Shown in pieces: positions 8,748 through 15,697 of a stretch of DNA of 37,683 nucleotides; the stretch's first letter is position 1; every line of letters starts with the position of its first letter. Source of the DNA: CAYYJS01 sp964472315 (GTDB lineage: Bacteria > Verrucomicrobiota > Kiritimatiellia > UBA8416); contig CAYYJS010000031.1 of NCBI GenBank assembly GCA_964472315.1, forward strand, positions 1-37,683, in the 5' to 3' direction. Below the pieces are notes generated by a model. The model saw only the letters and a list, made by a program, of their open reading frames with translations, searched no databases and had not been told where the DNA came from. The position numbers were made by a program, and so were the translations under genes.

Positions 8748-9952
8748 GGCTTCACCGCCGGCGGTTCGGCGCGCGGCGCCCGGTCCCGCGGCGCGGGAAT
8801 CGCGATCGGCGCCCCGTCGTCCAGCATGTGCTGGCCGAGCGTCACCACACGGCCGCTCACACCGTCGCCCACAACCTGCACGCGGTCGCCCTCGCGAATG
8901 CCCGCGGTGACCTCGCGCCACGCGACGGTATGCCCATCGTCGGAAACGACGAAAACGCCGGGGCGATCGCCGCGACCGGTCAGCGCCGTCTCGGGCACGA
9001 TGACGGCATCGTCCAGCCGGCGCATCGCGACGGCGGCGCGCACGAACATGCCGGGGCGCAGCCGCAGGTCTCGGTTGTCGACCGTCAGCTCGACACGCGC
9101 CTGGCGCGAGGATTGCTGGAAGGACGGCGCGATGCGCACGAGCTTGCCGGCGAAGGTCTCTCCGGGGTAGGCATCGGTGGTCAGCGTCACCTCCTGGCCC
9201 GGGGTCATGTACGCATAGTCCTTCTCGGTGATGTGCAGCACCGCGTTGATCGGGTTGAGCTCGACGATGGACAGCAGCGGCGTGTTGGCCGCCACGGTAT
9301 CGCCTTCGTCCACGAACCGCGCGGCGACGACACGCTGTTCGTCGCCGTTGGGCCAGCCGGCCGTGACCGTCGTGTAGCCCAGACGGATCTTCGCCGCCTC
9401 CAGGGCCGCCTCGGCCCGGGTGACGTGCGCGCGCGCCACTTGCACGGCCGCCTGCTTCGCCAGGTGCTCGGCACGGGAGGTGTCCAGATTCGCCTCGGAA
9501 GCGACGCCGCGCTTGAACAGCGTGTTCATGCGCTCGAGCTCGCGCGCCGCGATCTCGAGCCCGCTGGTGGCCTCCGCCAGATTCGCCGCGGTCACGGCGA
9601 GCTCGGCCTCGGACTGGGCCACGGCCTGCCGATGCTCGTCGTCATCCAGCCGGGCCACGACTTGCCCGCGCTTGACCGGATCGGCCAGTTCAACCGTGAC
9701 CTCTTCGATGCGCCCGCCAACCTTGGGCGAGACGACGAATTCGGCCGGCGATTCAAGGCTGCCGCTGAAGGTCCGGCGATCCACGATCGGCCCGCGCACG
9801 ACGTCGGCGACTTCGACCGGCGCCGGCTCCGGGCCGGTCCGTCGCCGCTCGCCACCCGCGCGCCGGGCGCTTACCGCCCGGTACACCGACCACCCGAACA
9901 CGGCGCAGAGCAGCACCGCCACCATCGCTCCCATGAGCTTCGCTCGTGTCAT
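8744..9952 (-). CDS. RND periplasmic adaptor (membrane fusion) protein
   Basis: The protein has 402 aa. One N-terminal membrane segment (residues 7-25, LMGAMVAVLLCAVFGWSVY) anchors it. Then come half a lipoyl domain (FVVSPKVGGRIEEVTVELAD), a helical hairpin (about residues 105-185), a second lipoyl half and a beta-barrel (PINAVLHITEKDYAYMTPG). It links the RND pump to the outer-membrane duct. The ATG at 9952 is preceded by GGAGGG about 10 bases upstream, and the longer upstream reading has no family features. It is the first gene of the operon adaptor-pump-duct. The 9953-10248 stretch separates it from the divergent flavoprotein gene and should carry the promoters. I see no regulator gene next to it. 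Confidence 0.92.
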   Translation of the reverse strand: MTRAKLMGAMVAVLLCAVFGWSVYRAVSARRAGGERRRTGPEPAPVEVADVVRGPIVDRRTFSGSLESPAEFVVSPKVGGRIEEVTVELADPVKRGQVVARLDDDEHRQAVAQSEAELAVTAANLAEATSGLEIAARELERMNTLFKRGVASEANLDTSRAEHLAKQAAVQVARAHVTRAEAALEAAKIRLGYTTVTAGWPNGDEQRVVAARFVDEGDTVAANTPLLSIVELNPINAVLHITEKDYAYMTPGQEVTLTTDAYPGETFAGKLVRIAPSFQQSSRQARVELTVDNRDLRLRPGMFVRAAVAMRRLDDAVIVPETALTGRGDRPGVFVVSDDGHTVAWREVTAGIREGDRVQVVGDGVSGRVVTLGQHMLDDGAPIAIPAPRDRAPRAEPPAVKP

Positions 9953-10248
9953 AACCCTTGTCCCTCCATGTGCCGGCAAATCCATGGCGGGAGTGTGGCC
10001 GGATGGGCCATGCGATGCAACCAAAACCACGATTCCAAATCCGCGGCGCGCCTCAGGGATTTCGCGATGCCATTCGCGCCTCGTCCGTATGGCGGACAAG
10101 CGACGCGAAATCGCATCCTGCCCCTCGTGGGCCGGCATCCGAACGAACCCCGGGCGGGACGGATCCGGACCCCGGAACGGACGGCGCGCTAATCGTTTCC
10201 TTGAGTTGACGCGCACGCCGTACGATGATCGGACGGAGACGGAGACGG

Positions 10249-11448
10249 ATGGACGCCATGGTCGTGAATATCGTTATCGTTGGCGCCGGGTTTGCCGGGC
10301 TCGCGGCGGCGGCGCCGCTGGGCGCGTTGGCACGCGCCCGCGCCGACCTCGCCGTGCACCTGTTCGACCGGCATGCGTTCACGACGATGATACCCGCGCT
10401 GCCGGACCTGGCGGGCGGACGCTGCGGCCCGGAACACCTCACCGCGGATGTCGCGGCGCTGCTCGCCCCCGGCGTCAGCTTCCATGCGGAGGGCGTCACC
10501 GCCATCGACTTCGCCGCCCGGCGGGTGACCACGCGGCGCGCGACTTACACCTACGATTACCTGATCGTGGCGGCGGGGGCGGTCACGGATTTTTTCGGCT
10601 TCGACCAGCACCTGGAGGCCGTGCACACGCTCGATTTCCTCGAAGATGCCAACGGCATCCGGGAGTCCTTCGCGACCTATCTGCGACGGTGCGGCGAACC
10701 GACCGCGATCGTCGTCGGCGCCGGCTACACGGGACTGGAGCTGGCCTGTAACCTGCAGTTTGCGGGACGCGCATGCGCCACACGGCCGCGTGTCTGCATC
10801 GTCGAACGGGCCGATCGGATCCTCCCGGCCATGCCGGACTGGGTGCGCGAGTACATGCGGGCGCAGGCCGCGCGGCACGGCATCGAACCGATCACGGGCG
10901 CATCCGTCGAACAGTTCGACGGGCGGAACGTGACGTTATCGAACGGTCGCCGCATCGCGGACGTGTTCGTCTGTTGGACAACCGGCACGCGGTTCCCGAT
11001 CGCGACGCTCGCCGGCCGCCACGAACAGGTGCGCGACGGACGGTTGAAGGTCGACCCGTACCTGCGTCTGCCCGGGCATCCGGAAGTGTTCGTCGCCGGC
11101 AGCGCGGCGGCCGTGGAGCACCGCGGAGCGGTGTTGCGCAAGGCGGTCAACTTCGCGCGCGGCGCCGGAACACGGGCCGGGCGGAATGTCGTTCGCGCGA
11201 TACGGGGACTGCCGCTGAAACCGTTCCGTCCGGTCGATCTGGGCTGGGTGATTCCGTTCTGCGACGTCGGCGTCGGCGAGGTCTTCTCCCGCTATCGCGT
11301 GCGCGGCCGCCTGCCGCTGGCGCTGCACTACGCCATGTGCGGGCTGCGCCATTACTCGATCGCGAATCGCCTGTTCTTTTGGAAAACCGCCGCCGGGCGC
11401 CTGCCGCGGCCACAGTGCGCCAGGCGGGAGCCCGCACCGCGGAAATGA
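10249..11448 (+). CDS. Type II NADH dehydrogenase-like FAD oxidoreductase
   Basis: The protein has about 399 aa. The FAD-binding loop VIVGAGFAGLAAAA is at residues 10-23. A second dinucleotide loop (VVGAGYTGLELA, about residues 155-166) binds NAD(P)H. The C-terminal part has VFVAGSAAAVEH, which corresponds to the GD/ATG FAD contact of this family, then a basic amphipathic tail typical of membrane-associated NDH-2 enzymes. NDH-2 passes electrons from NADH to quinone without pumping protons. Starts at 10225, 10249 and 10258 are possible. I favour 10249 because GGAGAC repeats lie just upstream. A sulfide:quinone reductase is less likely because the paired redox cysteines are not evident. A pterin dehydratase gene follows after 39 bases. 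Confidence 0.8.
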   Translation: MDAMVVNIVIVGAGFAGLAAAAPLGALARARADLAVHLFDRHAFTTMIPALPDLAGGRCGPEHLTADVAALLAPGVSFHAEGVTAIDFAARRVTTRRATYTYDYLIVAAGAVTDFFGFDQHLEAVHTLDFLEDANGIRESFATYLRRCGEPTAIVVGAGYTGLELACNLQFAGRACATRPRVCIVERADRILPAMPDWVREYMRAQAARHGIEPITGASVEQFDGRNVTLSNGRRIADVFVCWTTGTRFPIATLAGRHEQVRDGRLKVDPYLRLPGHPEVFVAGSAAAVEHRGAVLRKAVNFARGAGTRAGRNVVRAIRGLPLKPFRPVDLGWVIPFCDVGVGEVFSRYRVRGRLPLALHYAMCGLRHYSIANRLFFWKTAAGRLPRPQCARREPAPRK

Positions 11449-11487
11449 CACATCGGCAACCACAACGCAACACCGGGAGGATGGGAG

Positions 11488-11820
11488 ATGAACTCGACAT
11501 TGGCGACGAAGACATGCGTGCCCTGTCGCGGCGGACAGCCGCCGCTGAAGGGCGACGAACTGACGGCCCTGCACCGGCAACTCGCCGAGGGCTGGGAAGT
11601 GATGAACGAGCATCACCTGCGAAAGCGGTACCCGTTCGGCAACTTCAGCGACGCGCTCGCGTTCACGAACCGCGTCGGCGCGCTTGCCGAAGAGCAGGGG
11701 CACCACCCCGACATCTATCTGGCATGGGGCAAGGTCGAGCTGAAGGTGTGGACACACAAGATCGACGGCCTGACCGAAAGCGATTTCATCTTCGCGGCCA
11801 AGGCGGACGCCGTCTTGTAG
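11488..11820 (+). CDS. phhB: Pterin-4a-carbinolamine dehydratase
   Basis: The protein has 110 aa, the full length of the family. The active-site stretch EEQGHHPDI (residues 68-76, His72 and His73) and the later LKVWTHKIDGLTESDF (His90) are the PCD catalytic histidines and signature. The enzyme dehydrates 4a-hydroxytetrahydrobiopterin formed during aromatic amino-acid hydroxylation. Many bacteria keep it without a phenylalanine hydroxylase, where the role may be pterin salvage or molybdopterin-related. No hydroxylase gene lies in the window. GGGAGGATGGGAG just upstream gives a clear ribosome-binding site. It is probably co-transcribed with the flavoprotein gene, although a functional link is not obvious. 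Confidence 0.93.
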   Translation: MNSTLATKTCVPCRGGQPPLKGDELTALHRQLAEGWEVMNEHHLRKRYPFGNFSDALAFTNRVGALAEEQGHHPDIYLAWGKVELKVWTHKIDGLTESDFIFAAKADAVL

Positions 11821-11898
11821 CCCGGCAAGCGTCCCTTCGCGCAACCGCCCCCGCCTCCAGCCTTTCCATGGCGGATCGCAGGCCCGTCTACTGACGGC

Positions 11899-11941
11899 TT
11901 GCGAAAACCGCGGTGTTCGCCTAGATTGGCACCCGCCAATC
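11899..11941 (+). promoter_or_regulatory. Possible kup promoter and operator
   Basis: TTGCGA (11899-11904) and TAGATT (11922-11927) are spaced 17 bases apart and each match 4 of 6 sigma-70 consensus bases. A perfect 7-bp inverted repeat (GATTGGC at 11924-11930, GCCAATC at 11935-11941, loop ACCC) overlaps the proposed -10 box and ends three bases before the kup ATG. There is no Shine-Dalgarno. Transcription from this promoter would start about 10 bases before the ATG, nearly leaderless, so the inverted repeat could be a DNA operator. Confidence 0.35.
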
Positions 11942-11944
11942 GAC

Positions 11945-13834
11945 ATGGAAACGTCTCCCCAACATCCACGACGCCTCTTGTTCACGCTCAGCCTGGCCGC
12001 CTTGGGCGTGGTCTACGGCGACATTGGAACCAGCCCCCTCTACGCCTTCCGTCTGTGCTTCAACGAGGCGACCCCGCCGACCGAGGCCTCCATTCTCGGC
12101 GTGCTGTCCCTGATCTTCTGGTCGCTGGCCGGGCTGATCACGCTCAAGTACCTGACGCTGGTCCTGCGCGCCGACAACTGCGGGGAGGGCGGCATTCTGG
12201 CGCTGATGGCCCTGGTCCGCCGCGGCGACCGTCCGACCACGTCGGTAGGCGCGAAACTCATCGTCGCCTTCGGTCTTCTCGGGGCGGCGCTGCTCTACGG
12301 CGACGGGCTGATCACGCCGGCCATCTCCGTGTTGAGCGCCGTCGAAGGCTTGCAGGCGGCCGCCCCCGGCATGCGCGGGTGGGTGGTGCCGCTGTCTCTG
12401 ATCATCCTCATCGGCCTGTTCTGGTTTCAGAAGCATGGCACCCAGAAGGTGGGCATCGTATTCGGACCGATCATGGCCGTCTGGTTCGTGACGATCGCCT
12501 GGCTGGGGCTGCGGCATATCGTGCAGGCGCCCGGCGTGCTGGCCGCCATGGATCCGACGCATGCGGTCGCCTTCTTCGCGGAGCATCGTTTTCGCGCCTT
12601 TGTCACCATGGGAACCGTGTTCCTGTGCATGACCGGCGGCGAGGATCTCTACCTCGACATGGGCCACTTCGGCCGCATGCCGATCCGCATCGGCTGGTTC
12701 GTCTTCGTGCTGCCCGCGCTCCTGCTGAACTACTTCGGCCAGGGGGCCTACCTGCTGGAACACCTGGGCGAACCGGCGGCGCAAACGCAACTCTTCTACC
12801 GGCTGGCGCCGTCCTGGATGCTGTACCCGCTGATCCTGCTGGCCACCACGGCCACGGTCATCGCCTCGCAGGCCGTCATCTCGGGCGCGTTCTCGCTCAC
12901 CCGCCAGGCCATGCAGCTCGGCTACTGCCCGCGCCAGACGATCGTGCACACCTCGGAGGCCACGATCGGCCAGGTTTATCTTCCGGCGGTCAACGCCCTC
13001 CTGCTCGTCGGCACGCTCACGCTCGTGCTCGGGTTCCGCAACTCCGACAGCCTGGCGGGCGCTTACGGGTTGGCGGTGTCGCTGACCATGCTGCTGACCA
13101 CCATCATGCTGACGATCTTCATGCACCGGCAGTGGCGCTGGCATCCGGCCCTCGTGGCCCTGGTCACGGCTCCCATCTTCGCCTTCGACACGGTCTTCTT
13201 CGCGTCAAACGTCCTGAAGCTCGCCCACGGCGGCTGGGTCGGCCTGAGCGTCGCCGTCGTCATGTACACGCTCATGATCACCTGGCACCGCGGCCGTTTC
13301 CTCATGAGCCGCAGACTGGCGGACGAAAGCCTGCCGCTGGAAGCCTTCCTGGCGGATGTGCTGCGCAAGCCGCCACTGCGCGTGCCCGGTACGGCCGTCT
13401 TCCTGACGGGCAACGCCGACGTCGTGCCGCGCACGCTGCTGCATAACTTCAAGCACAACAAGATTCTGCACGAGGCGATCGTTTTGTTACGGGTCATGAA
13501 CGAGGAAGTGCCGCGCATCGCGGATGCCGATCGCGTCGCCGTCGAGCGGCTCGACGCCGGTGTCACGCGCATGGTCGTGCGTTACGGGTTCAGCGAGAAC
13601 CCCGACCTGTCCACCCTGCTGCGGAGTTTGAGCATAGACGGACTCAACCTCGACCCCCTGCGATGCACGTTCTTCCTGGGGCGCGAGACGCTCCTTCTCG
13701 GCGCCGGCCGCAACATGCACCCGTGGCGCAAGCAGCTCTTCGCCTTTCTTTCGCGCAACGCGCTGGATGCCTCCAAGTTCTTCCATCTGCCCCCCAACCG
13801 CATCATCGAGATCGGCATGCAGGTGGAGCTGTAG
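11945..13834 (+). CDS. kup: Kup-family potassium:proton symporter
   Basis: The protein has 629 aa, the usual length. The N-terminal signature LAALGVVYGDIGTSPLYAF (residues 18-36) and GGEGG-like NCGEGGILALMALV are Kup hallmarks. About twelve hydrophobic helices fill the first 440 residues, and a soluble C-terminal domain of about 190 residues follows. It takes up potassium with protons, mainly under acid or low-potassium conditions. No ribosome-binding site is seen before the ATG, and an inverted repeat lies three bases upstream. The gene ends 55 bases before a convergent kinase gene. Confidence 0.95.
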   Translation: METSPQHPRRLLFTLSLAALGVVYGDIGTSPLYAFRLCFNEATPPTEASILGVLSLIFWSLAGLITLKYLTLVLRADNCGEGGILALMALVRRGDRPTTSVGAKLIVAFGLLGAALLYGDGLITPAISVLSAVEGLQAAAPGMRGWVVPLSLIILIGLFWFQKHGTQKVGIVFGPIMAVWFVTIAWLGLRHIVQAPGVLAAMDPTHAVAFFAEHRFRAFVTMGTVFLCMTGGEDLYLDMGHFGRMPIRIGWFVFVLPALLLNYFGQGAYLLEHLGEPAAQTQLFYRLAPSWMLYPLILLATTATVIASQAVISGAFSLTRQAMQLGYCPRQTIVHTSEATIGQVYLPAVNALLLVGTLTLVLGFRNSDSLAGAYGLAVSLTMLLTTIMLTIFMHRQWRWHPALVALVTAPIFAFDTVFFASNVLKLAHGGWVGLSVAVVMYTLMITWHRGRFLMSRRLADESLPLEAFLADVLRKPPLRVPGTAVFLTGNADVVPRTLLHNFKHNKILHEAIVLLRVMNEEVPRIADADRVAVERLDAGVTRMVVRYGFSENPDLSTLLRSLSIDGLNLDPLRCTFFLGRETLLLGAGRNMHPWRKQLFAFLSRNALDASKFFHLPPNRIIEIGMQVEL

Positions 13835-13889
13835 GCGGGCCGGGCGCGGGCGCCGATGCCGGCTTCTCGGCCACGGCGCGCGACGCCGT

Positions 13890-14897
13890 TCAGGCGGAGC
13901 CCGACGTCCCGATGAGCTCGTGCTGCATCCACAGATCTCGGATCTCGTTCCGCCAGAAGACGTCCGATCCCCACTGCGGGTGGTCCTGCCGGAATTTGTA
14001 GTCGTGCACCTGGCGCGCGCACCAGGCCAGAAAGTAGATGATGCGCATGGCGCGCAGCGGCTCGACGAGTTGCAGGGCGCGGTCGTCGAACTCGCGGAAC
14101 TGCTCATACCCGCGCACCAGCAGATCGATCTCGAAGCGGCACTCCGGCACGTGCCCCGGCAACAACAGCCAGAAGTCCTGGACCGGCGGACCGACCATCA
14201 TGTCGTCGAAATCGATCAGCAGCAGCCCCTCGCCCGGCCGGTTGAGAATGTTGCCGCCGTGACAGTCGCCATGGATACGGATGAACTCCACGTCCTCGAA
14301 CCGGTCGCGAATGTCGTCAAGAATCGTTTCGGCGACATCCTCGAACTCGGCGCGGTGCGACGCGGTCACCAAGTCATGGTCCAGCAGGTAATCGATGTGT
14401 CCGGCGGTGGACTCGTCGGGATGCAGGCTGGTGCGGTGCGACGCGACACGGCGGCTGCCGGCCGTGTGGACGCGACCGAGCAGACGGCCGACACGCAGCC
14501 AGTCGGTGCGGGTGTGAACCTCGAATTGCCGCCCCAGTCGCTTGGGGAAGACCGTAAAGAAGACGCCATCGGACTGCGCCAGCGTGGACCCGTCCGGGAA
14601 CGGCAGGGGACAGACAACGGGGATCTCGTCCGCCGCGCAGTCCGCCAGAAACAGATGCTCTTCCAGAAGGGCCTCGCGGGACCAGCGCCCCGGACGGTAG
14701 AACTTGGCGATCAGGTGCTCGCCATCCATCGTCTGCACGTCATACACCCGGTTGATGTAGCTGGGCAGTGGACGGGCCATGCCGGTCAGACGCCGCCCCG
14801 TGGCCTGCTCCACCGCATCCAGCATGACCTCGGGTACCAGATGTTCAAACGCGGCCGCCGTCTGCATGGGACATTCAACTGCTTTTTCGGGGTTCAC
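13890..14897 (-). CDS. srkA: Stress-response kinase SrkA/YihE-like protein
   Basis: The protein has 335 aa. It has an aminoglycoside-phosphotransferase-like kinase fold with the catalytic loop FIRIHGDCHGGNIL (His209, Asp211, Asn216) and the metal-binding LLLIDFDDMMVGP (Asp229-Asp232), both matching YihE/RdoA. The N-terminal lobe has an IAKFYRPGRW stretch with the ATP-site lysine. YihE is a Ser/Thr protein kinase linked to the Cpx envelope-stress response and survival. The start is uncertain: a GTG at 14897, which overlaps the stop of the decayed hsdM reading frame, or an ATG at 14867 (MQTAAAF), which is nearer the family N-terminus. Neither has a strong ribosome-binding site. Confidence 0.88.
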   Translation of the reverse strand: MNPEKAVECPMQTAAAFEHLVPEVMLDAVEQATGRRLTGMARPLPSYINRVYDVQTMDGEHLIAKFYRPGRWSREALLEEHLFLADCAADEIPVVCPLPFPDGSTLAQSDGVFFTVFPKRLGRQFEVHTRTDWLRVGRLLGRVHTAGSRRVASHRTSLHPDESTAGHIDYLLDHDLVTASHRAEFEDVAETILDDIRDRFEDVEFIRIHGDCHGGNILNRPGEGLLLIDFDDMMVGPPVQDFWLLLPGHVPECRFEIDLLVRGYEQFREFDDRALQLVEPLRAMRIIYFLAWCARQVHDYKFRQDHPQWGSDVFWRNEIRDLWMQHELIGTSGSA

Positions 14898-15067
14898 TGT
14901 CGCTTTCGCGCGATCACTGTGCCCGCATCGCCGTTACCCGTCAACATCGCCGTTTCCCCCCGCCCAGGCGGACGCCGCTCTTTGTCCCGAAGCCGTTTCT
15001 CGCCAGTTCGCGCAACGAGGATGTCGCGGGCGGCGTCGATGCGGCGTCTGGTGTCGGTGTCGAGCAT
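14894..15067 (-). pseudogene. hsdM start fragment (type I methyltransferase remnant)
   Basis: An ATG at 15067 preceded by AAAGGA opens a 57-codon frame that begins MLDTDTRRRIDAARDILVA. This matches the N-terminus I know for HsdM subunits (MLDxDTKRRIDxARDILVGKVPDPKSQVEQI). After these 19 residues the match stops, and the rest (RTGEKRLRDKERRPP) is unrelated, so nearly all of the methyltransferase is gone. It lies just downstream of two other restriction-modification fragments on the same strand. The stop overlaps the GTG start proposed for the kinase gene. Confidence 0.55.
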
Positions 15068-15096
15068 GGGGTTCCTTTGGGGATCGGACGGATCGG

Positions 15097-15351
15097 TCAG
15101 ATGTTGACGACTCCTTTGCATTCGGGGTAGGCGGTGCAGCCCCAGAACTGTTTGCCTTCGTTTTTGCCGGTTTTGGCGGTGCGCAGGGTCATGGGCTTGC
15201 CGCATTGCGGACAGGGGGGGATGGGATCGGACCGATCCGTCCGATCTCTTCCCTGCTGGTGAGCGAGACGGGCGGTGGCGCAGGAAGTCCTCGTAGTCGA
15301 GCAGGAGTTCCTCCAGGCTGGAGCGGGCGACGTTGACCAGCCGCATGCGGT
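15097..15351 (-). pseudogene. Four-helix-bundle suffix/zinc-ribbon protein remnant
   Basis: Two pieces in different frames are fused. The first (15272-15346), RLVNVARSSLEELLLDYED, is typical of the four-helix-bundle proteins found in type I restriction loci. The second (15097-15252) ends in a topoisomerase-type C4 zinc ribbon: CPQC, then about 21 residues, then WGCTAYPECKG, with cysteines at positions 53, 56, 78 and 84 of its frame. The two frames cross around the DRTDRSDP stretch. The middle of the protein and its helical suffix are missing. In intact relatives the same chain carries both parts. This is a deletion and frameshift remnant, and only the zinc ribbon might still be translated. 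Confidence 0.65.
15225..15246. repeat. GATCGGAC palindrome in the restriction debris
   Basis: GATCGGAC (15225-15232) and GTCCGATC (15239-15246) form a perfect 8-bp inverted repeat with a 6-base loop, CGATCC. The related string GATCGGACGGATCGG occurs again at 15082-15096, just after the zinc-ribbon stop. In the coding strand these give the Asp/Arg/Ser-rich linker of the zinc-ribbon protein, so slippage in a simple repeat is a plausible origin. Confidence 0.5.
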
Positions 15352-15530
15352 GAATTGGTTCAGCGGCACGTAGTCCTTGACGTATTCCGGGACAAGGGTG
15401 CGGTAGGTGTCGGCGGGCTTGATCGTGACGCTGGGTTCGAGACGGATGTTGGCGGGGGTGTCGCCTTGAGGAAAGAAGCGCCAACCGGCGGCTTCGAGCA
15501 GCTTGTTGATCTTAATGCGGGCTTACTCAC
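15352..15530 (-). pseudogene. hsdR N-terminal fragment (type I restriction subunit remnant)
   Basis: Reading leftwards from about 15520, one frame gives ARIKINKLLEAAGWRFFP, then ANIRLEPSVTIKPAD. This is the N-terminal pattern of type I restriction (DEAD/DEAH helicase-type) R subunits. A GTG at 15530 preceded by AAAGGGGA would be the original start, but one base seems lost after the second codon (GTGAGT then AAGCC where GAAGCC is expected), and a stop (TAA) follows in the coding frame. The homology fades after about 50 residues (DTYRTLVPEYVKDYVPLNQF is unrecognised), where it joins the four-helix remnant. The helicase and nuclease parts are absent from the window. Confidence 0.55.
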
Positions 15531-15697
15531 TCCCCTTTGCCCTGCCGGCAAATCACTTGCCGCTTGCGGTTCGTCCGCGGCGCGCTAGTCTCAGGCGCCG
15601 AACATCGGGTTCGTTCGCCGACTCACCGCGCATTCGTGTCTCATGGCGCTGACACCGCGGTCCGCGACGTCCGGCGTTCACGGGAGCACGCCGTACG

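Noticed and set aside
5655..9170. A very long plus-strand open frame
   Set aside because: It is antisense to the RND pump and adaptor genes, made open by high GC. Its sequence is His/Asp/Arg/Gln-rich and has no family features.
15097..15369. An intact topoisomerase gene suggested by the C4 zinc ribbon
   Set aside because: Only the zinc ribbon is present, the upstream part is in another frame and belongs to a four-helix protein, and no topoisomerase catalytic domain exists in the window.
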